Positions 33,716-42,627 of a DNA stretch of 64,000 nucleotides are shown piece by piece. Source of the DNA: an uncultured Bacteroides sp. (lineage in GTDB: Bacteria > Bacteroidota > Bacteroidia > Bacteroidales > Bacteroidaceae); the NCBI GenBank assembly GCA_937890825.1, contig CALADS010000007.1, positions 25,479 through 89,478 of the forward strand, written 5' to 3'. How positions within the stretch are numbered: the first letter of the stretch is position 1; each line of letters starts with the position of its first letter. A model generated the notes under the pieces. The model did not search any database and was not told the origin of the DNA. It worked only from the letters and a program-made list of their open reading frames with translations. The position numbers and the translations under genes are program-made.

Positions 33716-36538
33716 TTAATCGTTAAAAAACACTGCTAGTACCTTGATATAAGGTTCTGTATTGTCGATTGTATAGAGGTCTTGACTGAACTGACTCTGT
33801 TTGCTGACAATCGTTTCAACCTCTTTCAATATGTCGTTGTCTTTACGGGTAATGGTAACGTTCAGGTCATCGAATAACGACAAGCTTTCTTTGGCATTAG
33901 CAGCCCATTCATTCAGTTTCTTTTTGTAGTCACGCAGTTGCTTGTCCATCTTCGCACTGAGTTCGTCCTGGCGGGGAAGCATGTAACTATAGATACCTGC
34001 TTGAACAGCATCTTTGAGCATATCCTTGAGTATGTCGAGATGTTGATCTGTTACATTCTCCGGGTAGATGGGCTGCAAGAGAGTGGAACAGGCTTTTGTA
34101 AAGTCGTCCAGCGATATGGGTTCACCACATTGTGTGAGTTTCTGCATATCCATCGGAACAACAAAGAATTTCGACAGCAAGTTTTGACCGATACCATTGG
34201 TGACACAACCATACATCAAATAGTAGGCGATGCCAGACTTGAATGAACTGTGCTTCACGACAAATGCCTGTTCCTTAGCGACAGTTGCAGCCAATTTGGT
34301 TAGCATGAACTGAATAATCGGGTGTAAGTCATAAAGCATCTGGAATCGACTCCAGGAAGGATTTTTTGATTTGCGAGAATCAGCAATGGCATCCATCACC
34401 ACCTGCTTGTCGTTGCAGAGACGGAAGATTCGGTCCTTTGGCCATGCTTCATCGGGTACATCGAACAAAACTTTCTCCAGATCCTTGGATGAGGTAACCT
34501 CAATGTAGGGTTTCTCTGCATCCACTACCTTCATCTCGTCATGAGACAAGCTTCCTTTTGACTCTAGTTCAGCAGTCATATCCTTATAGAACTGCATGTC
34601 ATCTTTGTAAAGAGACAACTGAGGTTCTATGAATGTTTTGTGCTCTTTTGCCGGACTCTTGGCCAATTTGAAGAATGCACCGCGTTTAGGTTTAGCGGCT
34701 GGTTCTTTCTCTTTTTTATCAAGGTAGTTATCTTCCTTGTTTTTAATGGCCTTCTCAACCAGCTTTTCTTCTTTCTTGGGATCTTGAAGGTGTACCACAC
34801 TCATGGCATCGCCCAGCGTGGCATGTACCTCTTGCTCCTTCGCAACCAGTTTCTCAATCACTGATAAGTCACTGCGTACTTCTTTGTTCTTGCTTCGTGC
34901 AATGAGGTAGTAGATGTAAGGCACTTGCTTTTGGCCATAACGGTCAATACGCCCATTGCGCTGTTCGAGTGTGATGAGGCTCCAGGGAATGTCGTAGTTA
35001 AACATCCGATGACAGAAGTAATGGAGATTGACCCCCTGAGAGCCAGAATCGGTAGAGATAAACACTTTGATAGCGCTGTCTTCTTTGCCGAAGTCGTCCA
35101 CATAGGCTTCCTGTTCTGTGTCGGAGAGTCCCCCATGGAAAAGAACGATTTGCTCCTCTTTGAGTTTGTAATCCTCCATTAAACGTTCCTTGAGATACCT
35201 CATGGTTTCGATACGCTCTGTAAAGACTACAAAGCGTTCATCATCCTTCTTGCCTTTCCAACCGAGTTCTTTCAGCTTGCTACGGAATGCATCGTAACGG
35301 CTGTCACGTTTGAAATCGCACAAGGTGGTGACCATCTCTTCAAGTTGAAGCAATTCATCGTGGTTGTACTCTGTTTTCTCCATGCGATTTTGGATAGACT
35401 TCAGGGCAGCACGAGGTGAAGACAAGAAGGTCTTAAAGAGGGAGAATGCAAAGAGAAGGTCACGACGTTCTTCTTCGGTTTCCTCTTTGATAGAGCGAAA
35501 CTTGATGCTTTGCTGAAGTTCGAGAATTTCTTCTTCTTCATCCGACATCTCAATATCGATAGACTCTACCTTGCGTTCTTGGAAGTTCTTGCGAATTTCT
35601 TCATCTTCAATATCATTCTTAAAACGACGCACATAATATTTGGCCACATCCTCCTTGGTGTAATCGCCGTTTCTGGGGATGGAGGTAGGCTCCAGCATAC
35701 GCATTAGATTGGCAAAAGATTCGGCAGTACCATTGTGCGGGGTGGCAGAGGTAAGGATAAGACTGTCGCATCGCTCAGCCAGAAACTGAGCAAGTTGACC
35801 ACGTTGGCTTTCATCGTTGGCTACGGTATGACACTCGTCGATAACGATAATATCCCAACGGGTTTTCTCCAACCATGAACGGAATTTACCATTATTTTTC
35901 AATGTATCGACAGAAATAATGGTTTTGTCGTAATAGTCAAAAGGATTTTTGTTCATGGGTATCTCGGCACGGATCTTGTCTACACCTAAACTGTCCAATC
36001 GCATCAATGGGATGGAAAAACGGTTCCAGATTTCTGCCTGGAACTGTGCCAAGATACTCTTTAGCGCACACACCAAAATGCGTCGGCCTCTTCCTCTTCT
36101 AATCATCTCAGATAGGAAGATACCTACTTCAATGGTTTTCCCCAAACCCACTCCGTCGGCAATCAGCAAACGAGGGCGAGGCAGCTCCAGCGCCTTCAGC
36201 GTGGGCTCCATTTGGTAATCAGCAACATTGAATGCTCCCTTTTGTGCGATGCTTATCTTGGGGGATGAATAGCCATTACTACGAATATTGGACTCAATCA
36301 TCAAGCGTGTTGCTCTACATTGTGGACTGGTATCAGCTACCAGCAAGGTGTTCTCTGGTGAGATAACCGAGATATTTTTATCAATACCGGTGTCAAAGGT
36401 GTAATACTTGTTGCTTACAAGTTCACTGAGACCTATGGCATAGATAATAGTCGAGTCTTGCGTATTGTGTTCAATACGAACAATTCTAAATTCTTCGCCA
36501 CGAACATTGATGCGTTGACCTGAAGAGAATTTTGCCAT
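33716..36538 (-). CDS. SNF2/RapA-like SF2 helicase (DrmD-like)
   Basis: This 940-residue helicase is the first gene of the defence-like operon. Motifs: LLIADGVGLGKTIEVGIFLSE (Walker A, near residue 126), IIVIDECHTVAN (DECH, near 229), LILTSATPHNGTAES, then the C-terminal lobe with RFVVFTERIETMRYL, VFISTDSGSQGVNLHY and LEQRNGRIDRYGQKQ near 526. The N-terminal KFSSGQRINVRGEEFRIVRIE is a small barrel seen ahead of such helicases in DISARM class 1 DrmD and related restriction islands. A charged linker rich in lysine and glutamate is near residues 610-640, and the last 300 residues are not recognised. No good promoter consensus is visible in the 177 bases upstream, where the start of transcription must lie. 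Confidence 0.9.
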   Translation of the reverse strand: MAKFSSGQRINVRGEEFRIVRIEHNTQDSTIIYAIGLSELVSNKYYTFDTGIDKNISVISPENTLLVADTSPQCRATRLMIESNIRSNGYSSPKISIAQKGAFNVADYQMEPTLKALELPRPRLLIADGVGLGKTIEVGIFLSEMIRRGRGRRILVCALKSILAQFQAEIWNRFSIPLMRLDSLGVDKIRAEIPMNKNPFDYYDKTIISVDTLKNNGKFRSWLEKTRWDIIVIDECHTVANDESQRGQLAQFLAERCDSLILTSATPHNGTAESFANLMRMLEPTSIPRNGDYTKEDVAKYYVRRFKNDIEDEEIRKNFQERKVESIDIEMSDEEEEILELQQSIKFRSIKEETEEERRDLLFAFSLFKTFLSSPRAALKSIQNRMEKTEYNHDELLQLEEMVTTLCDFKRDSRYDAFRSKLKELGWKGKKDDERFVVFTERIETMRYLKERLMEDYKLKEEQIVLFHGGLSDTEQEAYVDDFGKEDSAIKVFISTDSGSQGVNLHYFCHRMFNYDIPWSLITLEQRNGRIDRYGQKQVPYIYYLIARSKNKEVRSDLSVIEKLVAKEQEVHATLGDAMSVVHLQDPKKEEKLVEKAIKNKEDNYLDKKEKEPAAKPKRGAFFKLAKSPAKEHKTFIEPQLSLYKDDMQFYKDMTAELESKGSLSHDEMKVVDAEKPYIEVTSSKDLEKVLFDVPDEAWPKDRIFRLCNDKQVVMDAIADSRKSKNPSWSRFQMLYDLHPIIQFMLTKLAATVAKEQAFVVKHSSFKSGIAYYLMYGCVTNGIGQNLLSKFFVVPMDMQKLTQCGEPISLDDFTKACSTLLQPIYPENVTDQHLDILKDMLKDAVQAGIYSYMLPRQDELSAKMDKQLRDYKKKLNEWAANAKESLSLFDDLNVTITRKDNDILKEVETIVSKQSQFSQDLYTIDNTEPYIKVLAVFFND

Positions 36539-36717
36539 TATAATTATTTCCCATTAAATATTCAACATATAAACTGATTCATTCTTTCCAGAATTGAAGT
36601 TTCAGCTTGACGTCTTCAAAGTTGGAAAAAATAATTCAATTAAATAAAGAAATAGGTGAAATAATTGTATTACATGACTATTTTTTACGATTACCTGTCA
36701 GTATTTATGCTATATAA

Positions 36718-37632
36718 TTAGAATATCGACTGCTCGGTATAAGTGGTCAGCAGCTCCAGGGCCTTCATTCCCATTACGGAATTTCCTTTCTGATTCAAGC
36801 GCGGACTCCACACGGCCACGGCATAACGCAAAGGGTACACGGCCGCAATGCCACCGCCTACACCGCTTTTTCCGGGCAAGCCTACCAGATAAGAAAATTC
36901 ACCGGCTTCGTCATAAAATCCGCAAGTCTGCATGATAGCATTGATACGCTTCACCTGCGAGCTGGTGAGTACCACATCGCCATATTTAAAGGGGGTACGG
37001 TGGTTGGCAAAGGCAAGAAAAGCTTTTGACAAATCATTGCAGCTCATCTCTAACGAGCAGAGATGAAAATAGAAGTTAAGTACCTCTTCGATTGGACCGT
37101 CAATATTGTGATGATATTTCAGTAGATTTATAATGGCTGCATTAAGGTATCCGTTGCTACGTTCCGACAGGGCTACCCGCTCATTGAACTGCAGGGTGGA
37201 GTTGCCGGAGAGCTGGCGTACAAAGTGCAGAAAGTCGTCGGCAGGGCGGGCCAAGTGGGTGTACAGAACATCGGCCACTACCAGGGCACCGGCATTGATA
37301 AAAGGATTGCGCGGGATGCCCTGCTCGGCCTCTACCTGCATCAGGGAGTTGAAGGCAGTACCCGATGGTTCCTTTCCCACACGGTGCCACAATTCCTCGC
37401 CCACCAGGCTCAACGCATAGGCCAGCGAAAATACTTTAGAGATGCTCTGGATGGAGAAGGGAGTCTGCGACTGTCCGTAGAAGTAATGTTTGTTCTTTAC
37501 CGTACAGATACTGATACCAAACTGGTTGGGATCTACTTCAGCCAAGGCAGGTATGTAGTCAGCCTGCTTGCCTACAGTGGCATAGGGCTGTATTTTATCG
37601 TAAATCGATTCTAGTATACGCTGATAATCCAT
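36718..37632 (-). CDS. glsA: Glutaminase (GlsA family)
   Basis: This enzyme converts glutamine to glutamate and ammonia in the cytosol. From the ATG at 37632 it has 304 residues, the normal length. The beta-lactamase-fold catalytic serine-lysine motif is FSIQSISKVFSLAYAL near residue 60, and PRNPFINAGALVVAD, LSERSNGYLNAAI, FPYKYGDVV-like FKYGDVVLTSSQVKRINAIM and GLPGKSGVGGGI are all standard GlsA blocks. ATGs at 37635 and 37662 are less likely because the family starts close to the YQRILE segment. A minus-strand -7 element TATCTTTG lies at 37688-37695. It marks the right flank of the defence-like island. Confidence 0.95.
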   Translation of the reverse strand: MDYQRILESIYDKIQPYATVGKQADYIPALAEVDPNQFGISICTVKNKHYFYGQSQTPFSIQSISKVFSLAYALSLVGEELWHRVGKEPSGTAFNSLMQVEAEQGIPRNPFINAGALVVADVLYTHLARPADDFLHFVRQLSGNSTLQFNERVALSERSNGYLNAAIINLLKYHHNIDGPIEEVLNFYFHLCSLEMSCNDLSKAFLAFANHRTPFKYGDVVLTSSQVKRINAIMQTCGFYDEAGEFSYLVGLPGKSGVGGGIAAVYPLRYAVAVWSPRLNQKGNSVMGMKALELLTTYTEQSIF

Positions 37633-37687
37633 CATAATAGGTTGTTTTAAGGTAGCTTGCAACTGGCTTATTCGCTAATCAGTGTTT

Positions 37688-37695
37688 CAAAGATA
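37688..37695 (-). promoter_or_regulatory. -7 promoter element of the glutaminase gene
   Basis: The minus strand reads TATCTTTG (TAnnTTTG), giving a leader of about 50 bases. Confidence 0.5.
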
Positions 37696-37735
37696 GGGAT
37701 ATTCGGAAAAAATACCTCCTTTTTGCCGAAAAAAA

Positions 37736-37766
37736 TTGCAGGACTTGAAATAAAGGGGTATCTTTG
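37736..37766 (+). promoter_or_regulatory. Promoter of the DUF2582 gene
   Basis: A -7 element TATCTTTG at 37759-37766 is preceded, after exactly 20 bases, by TTG (37736-37738), matching TTTG in three of four positions. The leader to the ATG at 37900 would be about 125 bases. Confidence 0.55.
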
Positions 37767-37899
37767 CAACATCTACGTGTGGCGGATGCACGCTTTTTCG
37801 TTCTTAATTCATCCGTTATTTCCCTTTCAGTCGGATACGATATCATGTAAGCCTGGGACTTGTGTTCCAAGGCATTTTTATATTTTAATCAATTTCAAT

Positions 37900-38127
37900 A
37901 TGGACATTAGTTTAATTGGCGCAAACGCCGGTTCCGTATGGAACGCATTGCACGCACACGGTGAGATGGATCTTACCAAGTTGAAAAAAGAAACCAAGCT
38001 AAATGATACGGAGGTTATTGCTAGTATCGGATGGCTGGCCAGAGAAGGTAAGGTTCAGTCAGAATCTACAAAGAAAGGTAGAAAAACAGTGGTATTGTTT
38101 TCGCTGGTTGATGAAGAAACGAAGTAA
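37900..38127 (+). CDS. Winged-helix domain protein (DUF2582)
   Basis: The 75-residue protein starts MDISLIGANAGSVWNALHAHG at the ATG at 37900 and is a single winged-helix domain: helix GSVWNALHAHGEMDLTKLKKETKLNDTEVIASIGWLAREGKV and a wing SESTKKGRKTVVLFSL. Small proteins of this type are widespread in Bacteroides and have been solved structurally, but their function is not established; DNA binding is suggested by the fold. A longer reading frame extends upstream but lacks family similarity and would begin before the predicted promoter. A strong terminator follows, so it is a single-gene unit. Confidence 0.88.
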   Translation: MDISLIGANAGSVWNALHAHGEMDLTKLKKETKLNDTEVIASIGWLAREGKVQSESTKKGRKTVVLFSLVDEETK

Positions 38128-38154
38128 GGTTTCTCCGTTTCCAATTATTAATGT

Positions 38155-38194
38155 AAAAGAAGGGGTGTCTTTTGTCACAGACATCCCTTCTTTT
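38155..38194 (+). terminator. Terminator after the DUF2582 gene
   Basis: The stem GAAGGGGTGTCT / AGACATCCCTTC (one G-T pair) with an eight-base loop is flanked by AAAA and TTTT. Confidence 0.85.
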
Positions 38195-38236
38195 GCTTTT
38201 ATTCCCAAGCTTTATTCCTGATAGTAGTGTACCGCA

Positions 38237-39070
38237 CTATAATATAAAACTAACGTGACAACCGCTTGCCGGAGTATCGGCCAGCCGAAGGTTCCGTCCT
38301 TGCTTCACCATCAGCTGCTTAGATAACGATAGTCCGATTCCTGAGCCACCGCTCTTGGTGGTAAAAAACGGTACAAAGATTTCCCTGGCCACTTCGGGAG
38401 GGATCACCTCGCCGTCGTTGCTTATCCAGATTTCCTGCTGACGCCACTGTATGTCTATCCGGGTGGCGCGGGCTTCTTGCGCATTTTTCGCCAGATTGAT
38501 TACTACCTGCCGGAACATATTTTCATCCAGAGGCAGAGTAAGCGAGTCGGGCAGGTCGATTTGCCAATGCAGGGCAGGGTAGAGTAACGGAAGTTTCTGC
38601 ATAAGTGCTCCCACAGATACGGCTTGCAACACCGGTTCTTGCAGTTGCGCAAACTTCCGGTAACTGTCCACAAATACTGACAATCCTTTGCTGGTAGTAT
38701 AAATGGCACGTATGCCCTCTTCATAGGGGGTTCCTTTCAACTTTTCACTGTTCAGATAAGCCTGGCTGATGCTGGTAATGGGGGCCGTAGCATTCATGAT
38801 TTCATGCGTCAGTACGCGCGTCAGCTTTTGCCATGATTCCACTTCGTTCTGAGCTACCAGCCTGTTGATTTCTTGTCCCATTTCGTTAAGCGTTTCTTGC
38901 AATGCGCGTTCGCCGAAAAACAAGCCCTTGGTGGGCAGGTGAAAGGTAAATTCATGGTTGCGGATGGCCTCTTTCATAAGGTGTGCCCGCGTTTTTAGTA
39001 ATAGCTGATGGCGGTAGAACGCCCATATAGCCAATGTTGCCAGTGCGGATATAAGGATGATTAGTGTCAT
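38237..39070 (-). CDS. Small membrane sensor histidine kinase
   Basis: The 277-residue kinase has one N-terminal transmembrane helix (residues 2-19) and no periplasmic sensor domain. The dimerisation H-box is LTRVLTHEIMNATAPITSI with His89, followed by N-box VVINLAKNAQEA, G1 WISNDGEVIPP, F-box IFVPFFTTKSGG and G2 GSGIGLSLSKQL. It overlaps the response-regulator gene by four bases (ATGA), so the two are translationally coupled partners. Being so short, it may sense through the membrane or through the adjacent efflux pump; that is inference. The pair is divergent from the TolC/HlyD/ABC operon that it probably controls. Confidence 0.92.
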   Translation of the reverse strand: MTLIILISALATLAIWAFYRHQLLLKTRAHLMKEAIRNHEFTFHLPTKGLFFGERALQETLNEMGQEINRLVAQNEVESWQKLTRVLTHEIMNATAPITSISQAYLNSEKLKGTPYEEGIRAIYTTSKGLSVFVDSYRKFAQLQEPVLQAVSVGALMQKLPLLYPALHWQIDLPDSLTLPLDENMFRQVVINLAKNAQEARATRIDIQWRQQEIWISNDGEVIPPEVAREIFVPFFTTKSGGSGIGLSLSKQLMVKQGRNLRLADTPASGCHVSFIL

Positions 39071-39588
39071 GATTTCTTTATTTTAGCATACAGCGTCTGG
39101 CGGGTAATGCCCAGCATTTCGGCAGCCTTGCTGATGTTGCCGTGGCATTTCTCCACCGCCTTGTGTACATGGTCGCTTTCTACCTGCTGCAAAGGAGCTA
39201 TTTCGCGGCTGTGGTCCACCGCATCTTTCAGGGTGCGTATCAACACATCATTATCCCACGGTTTGGTAATAAAATCTACCGCTCCCATCTTCAACCCCCG
39301 CACTGCCAGTTGCACATCGGCATAGGCGGTAATCAGTACCACGGGCAGGTCGGGATGCCTTTTGTGCAGGGCACGCAGCCAGAACAGGCCGTCTTGCCCG
39401 GAATTGACACCCAGCGTGAAATTCATATCCAGCAGCACAATATCTACCGGCTCCTGATGCAGAACGGTCAGGATGGATTCGGGCGAGGAAAGGGTGAGTA
39501 CCCGTTCGAAGGTGCCCTCCAGACATATTTTCAAGGCAGTAAGAACAGCAGGGTTGTCGTCCACTGCCAGTAAGGTTCCATAGTTCAT
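39067..39588 (-). CDS. Response regulator with receiver and Fis-type HTH, no AAA+ domain
   Basis: The 173-residue regulator has a receiver domain with acidic pocket Asp10-Asp11, phosphorylation site Asp54 in IVLLDMNF, and switch residues in VLITAYAD and FITKPW. After a short linker it goes directly to a Fis-type helix-turn-helix, AVEKCHGNISKAAEMLGITRQTLYAKIKK. The related NtrC-type regulators of Bacteroides efflux loci carry a sigma-54 AAA+ domain of about 240 residues between these parts; here it is missing, giving the layout of RegA/PrrA/ActR. It should therefore not activate sigma-54 and would act on ordinary promoters, probably at the repeats at 39873-39913. Confidence 0.92.
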   Translation of the reverse strand: MNYGTLLAVDDNPAVLTALKICLEGTFERVLTLSSPESILTVLHQEPVDIVLLDMNFTLGVNSGQDGLFWLRALHKRHPDLPVVLITAYADVQLAVRGLKMGAVDFITKPWDNDVLIRTLKDAVDHSREIAPLQQVESDHVHKAVEKCHGNISKAAEMLGITRQTLYAKIKKS

Positions 39589-39996
39589 TGCAGTATTCTT
39601 TTATATTTTGATGTAAAAGTATATAAAATCACGGATTGTTCCAACTGCTGCATGACTGAAATATCTGGCTATAGCAGGAAGGTCGCCTGCTGCCCATCCG
39701 ACTTTTAGAACAATTTCAGGCTTGCTCCCTACCTTCTCCGGGTCTGCTCCTAACCAAGTCCTTGCCAACTCCCAGCGGTAAGATCCGAAGAAGACCCGGT
39801 TCAGACCGGATGCAGAGTTCGGGAAGCGGAAGAATAGAACAATTTCTAAAGCCATGCATCCGGAAAGAATGCATGATTTTCATACAGTCTGGTGTATGAT
39901 TTTCATACAATCTGCCTGCGGCCATGCTGCAAAACGATGGAATGCCGACCGAACGATTTACCTTTGGCGGTGAGAAAAACTGAAAGAAGAAAACGC
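39589..39996. promoter_or_regulatory. Regulatory region between two-component pair and efflux operon
   Basis: This 408-base divergent region holds no convincing gene. Two direct copies of ATGATTTTCATACARTCT lie at 39873-39890 and 39896-39913, 23 bases apart, each containing the arms GTATGA/TCATAC in alternation; a palindrome CATGCAT...ATGCATG lies at about 39853-39875. They are good candidates for binding of the Fis-type regulator. The phrase TAGAACAATTTC occurs twice, near 39706 and 39835. No sigma-54 -24/-12 box was found. Confidence 0.55.
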
Positions 39997-41331
39997 ATGA
40001 ACAAGAAACAAATCATTCTGATAGCAACCGGTTTCGTCTGGATGGCTTCGGCTTTCGGCCAGCAGCCGTGGAGTGTGGAGCAGTGTATCAAGTATGCACT
40101 GAACCACAGCCGGGAGGTGAGGCAGCAGGAACGGTTGCTGAAGGATGCCCGCATCCGCCATACGCAAAGCATCGGGGCCTGGCTGCCTTCGGTGAACGGC
40201 AGCGTAGGCGGGCAGTATAACTTTGGGCGGGCGGTAGACCCTGAAACAAACACGTATACCAATGTCAATACTTTTTATAATAGTTACAACCTTCAGGCTT
40301 CGCTTCCGGTGTTCGAAGGATTTACACGCTATTACGATACCAAAGCAGCACGGGCACGGGTACTGATGGGTAAACAAGGATTACAAGCCGTAAAGGATGA
40401 AGTGGCGCAGCAGGTGATGAAGCTCAGCATGGATGTGCTGTATCTGCAAGGGGCCGTACGCCTGGCTGCTGACAAACTTTCTGAAAGCAGACAGTTGCTG
40501 AAACAGACGCTCACCATGCAGGAGGTGGGCACGAAGAGCGAGGCGGATGTGGCGCAAGTACAGGCCACGGTGGCAGCCGATGATTATGAAGTGACCAACC
40601 AACAGAATCTGCTGACTCATGCCTGGATAGCCCTGAAAGCGCAGATGAATTTTCCGCTGACTGACAGTCTGGCATTGGACACGTTGTTTTTGTCGCAGTC
40701 TACCTCTCTGCCCGAAGAGGAATCGGCACAGGAAATCTTTCAGCGGGCGCAATTGTATTACCCGGCTTTGATGCAATCGGATTGGGAGGTACGCGCGGCC
40801 CGCTATTCGCTGAAAGCAGCTTGGGGAGGTCTGTTTCCTTCGTTGTCGGTGGGTGCAGGGATTTCCACCAGTTTTTACAAGACGTTGGGACAGGAATCTC
40901 CCTTGGGATACCGGAAGCAGATGAGGGCAAACCGGGGTGAATATGTGTTTGCCACCTTGTCGATTCCGATTTTCAACCATCTGGATCGCCTCAATGAGAT
41001 TCGCCGCCAGCGGAATGAGTGGCGGAAGGCGGTGGATAGGCAGCAACAGCAACAGACTGAACTGCAGCGGCTGATTCTGGAGGTTTTGGCCGATTGTGAA
41101 TCATCGGACAGGGAGTGCTTGAAATTACAAAAGAAAGTAACAGCGGATGCATGGAATCTACGGCTCTTGACACAGAAGTACCAGGAGGGGCTGGCTTCGG
41201 GGCTGGAGGTGCAGACGGCCTCTGTCATTCTGCTAAAGGGGCAGGCAGCCTGGCTGAAAAGCCGGTTGATGCAATGGTATCACAGACAGATGTTGAATTA
41301 TTATAAAGGGGTTCCATTATGGATAGAATAA
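39997..41331 (+). CDS. TolC-family outer-membrane efflux protein
   Basis: From the ATG at 39997 (MNKKQIILIATGFVWMASAFG) the protein has 444 residues with a Sec signal peptide cleaved near residue 20. The two-fold TolC repeat is visible: WSVEQCIKYALNHSREVRQQ at the start of the first half, and long coiled helices AAWGGLFPSLSVGAGISTSF and LRLLTQKYQEGLASGLEVQTA in the second. It forms the outer-membrane channel for the pump encoded next. It overlaps the HlyD-type adaptor gene by 13 bases. The upstream reading frame extends to 39892 but has no signal-like sequence, so the inner start is preferred. Confidence 0.93.
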   Translation: MNKKQIILIATGFVWMASAFGQQPWSVEQCIKYALNHSREVRQQERLLKDARIRHTQSIGAWLPSVNGSVGGQYNFGRAVDPETNTYTNVNTFYNSYNLQASLPVFEGFTRYYDTKAARARVLMGKQGLQAVKDEVAQQVMKLSMDVLYLQGAVRLAADKLSESRQLLKQTLTMQEVGTKSEADVAQVQATVAADDYEVTNQQNLLTHAWIALKAQMNFPLTDSLALDTLFLSQSTSLPEEESAQEIFQRAQLYYPALMQSDWEVRAARYSLKAAWGGLFPSLSVGAGISTSFYKTLGQESPLGYRKQMRANRGEYVFATLSIPIFNHLDRLNEIRRQRNEWRKAVDRQQQQQTELQRLILEVLADCESSDRECLKLQKKVTADAWNLRLLTQKYQEGLASGLEVQTASVILLKGQAAWLKSRLMQWYHRQMLNYYKGVPLWIE

Positions 41332-42569
41332 TTGACAAGAAAAAGAGTTGGATAAAGAAGTACAGCGGGGGTGTAGCTCTGGGATTGTGCATCGTATTGC
41401 TGGCAGTATGGGTAGTGGCCGGGTGGAACAGAAACGTGGTCCGGGTGGATGCGTCGCAACTCACCATCCGCACGGTGACAGCGGGCGATTTTGCCGATTA
41501 TATTCAGTTCAACGGGCAGGTGGTGCCTATTCAGGTGGTACAGATTTCGCCCGAAGAAGGGGGTATCGTAGTGGAAAAGGTGGCGGAAGAAGGGGCCCGT
41601 GTGCGCCAGGGGGAAGTATTGGTGCGACTGAGCAACAGCAACCTGGATCTGCAGATTCTGAATGCGGAAGCTGAGCTGGCCGAGAAACAGAATCTGTTGC
41701 GAAACACGCAGGTGACCATGCAGCAAGACCGGCTGAATAATGAGACGGAACAGGTGACGTTGGCCATGGATGTGCAGCGTAAGCTGAGGGGGTATCGGCA
41801 GAAGGAACGGCTGTATCGGGAGAAACTGATCAGCCGGGAAGATTACCTGCAAAGCCGGGAAGACTATGAGCTGGTGCAGCGGAAACAGGAACTGGTGGAG
41901 CAGCGGTTGGCACAGGATTCTACGTATCGCACCTTGCAGATGGAGCAGATGGAAGACAACCTGCAGAATATGCGCCGGAATGTACTCTTGGTCAGAAGCC
42001 GGAAGGAGAAGTTGGAAATCTGTTCGCCTATCGACGGGCAATTGGGACTGCTCGATGTGGAATTGGGTCAGAGTATCGGGGCCGGGCAGAAAATCGGACA
42101 AATCAATGACTTGACGGATTTCAAGATTGAAGCAAACCTCAGCGAGCATTACATAGACCGCGTGCGCACGGGGCTGCAAGCCACCCTGAAGCGCGATGGC
42201 AAAAGTTATGCTTTACGGGTAAGAAAGGTATTCCCTGAGGTGCGCGAAGGACTGTTTCGCACGGAGTTGGTGTTCGAGCAGGGGCATCCGGACCCCATCC
42301 GCATCGGGCAGACGTATAACCTGAGCCTGGAATTGGGGCAGTCGCAACAGGCCACTTTGCTGCCGCGGGGCACTTTCTTTCAAGCTACGGGTGGAAAGTG
42401 GGTGTTTGTACTGAGTCAGGACGGGCGGAAAGCGTATCGGCGGTCTATCCGCATCGGCCGGCAGAATCCTCAATATTATGAGGTGGAAGAGGGGCTGGCT
42501 CCCGGTGAACGGGTCATTACCAGCGGCTACGAAGCCTTTCGCGAACGAGAGGAGCTGGTGCTGGATTAA
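41319..42569 (+). CDS. HlyD/MacA-type periplasmic adaptor
   Basis: The 416-residue adaptor has a cytoplasmic basic start and one N-terminal membrane anchor (GGVALGLCIVLLAVWVVAGW) rather than a lipobox. Barrel-sandwich halves are YIQFNGQVVPIQVVQISPEEGGIVVEKVAEEGARVRQGEVL and ICSPIDGQLGLLDVELGQSIGAGQKIGQI, separated by a coiled-coil hairpin of about 130 residues (QNLLRNTQ to RKEKLE). It links the inner-membrane ABC parts to TolC. The start ATG lies within the end of the TolC gene, indicating coupling. Substrate is unknown. Confidence 0.93.
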   Translation: MDRIIDKKKSWIKKYSGGVALGLCIVLLAVWVVAGWNRNVVRVDASQLTIRTVTAGDFADYIQFNGQVVPIQVVQISPEEGGIVVEKVAEEGARVRQGEVLVRLSNSNLDLQILNAEAELAEKQNLLRNTQVTMQQDRLNNETEQVTLAMDVQRKLRGYRQKERLYREKLISREDYLQSREDYELVQRKQELVEQRLAQDSTYRTLQMEQMEDNLQNMRRNVLLVRSRKEKLEICSPIDGQLGLLDVELGQSIGAGQKIGQINDLTDFKIEANLSEHYIDRVRTGLQATLKRDGKSYALRVRKVFPEVREGLFRTELVFEQGHPDPIRIGQTYNLSLELGQSQQATLLPRGTFFQATGGKWVFVLSQDGRKAYRRSIRIGRQNPQYYEVEEGLAPGERVITSGYEAFREREELVLD

Positions 42570-42613
42570 GAAGCATCTTTCAGAATAAAGAGAAAAATAA
42601 ACGAATGAATCAC

Positions 42614-42621
42614 TATATTTG
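42614..42621 (+). promoter_or_regulatory. -7-like element directly before the ABC permease start
   Basis: TATATTTG matches the consensus, but it ends only six bases before the ATG at 42628, so a transcript from it would be almost leaderless. It may be an internal promoter or chance. Confidence 0.3.
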
Positions 42622-42627
42622 TAGATT

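Noticed and set aside
18332..36538. Type I restriction-modification or BREX system
   Set aside because: No HsdS, PglZ, BrxC or Lon-like gene is present; the helicase with DUF1998 and the SNF2-like helicase point to the DISARM/Druantia group.
36541..36717. Attachment site at the right end of the defence region
   Set aside because: No integrase, no tRNA flank and no matching direct repeat at the left end were found.
39601..39996. Sigma-54 promoter before the TolC gene
   Set aside because: No TGGC-N8-TTGC-type -24/-12 match was found, and the adjacent regulator lacks the AAA+ domain needed for sigma-54.
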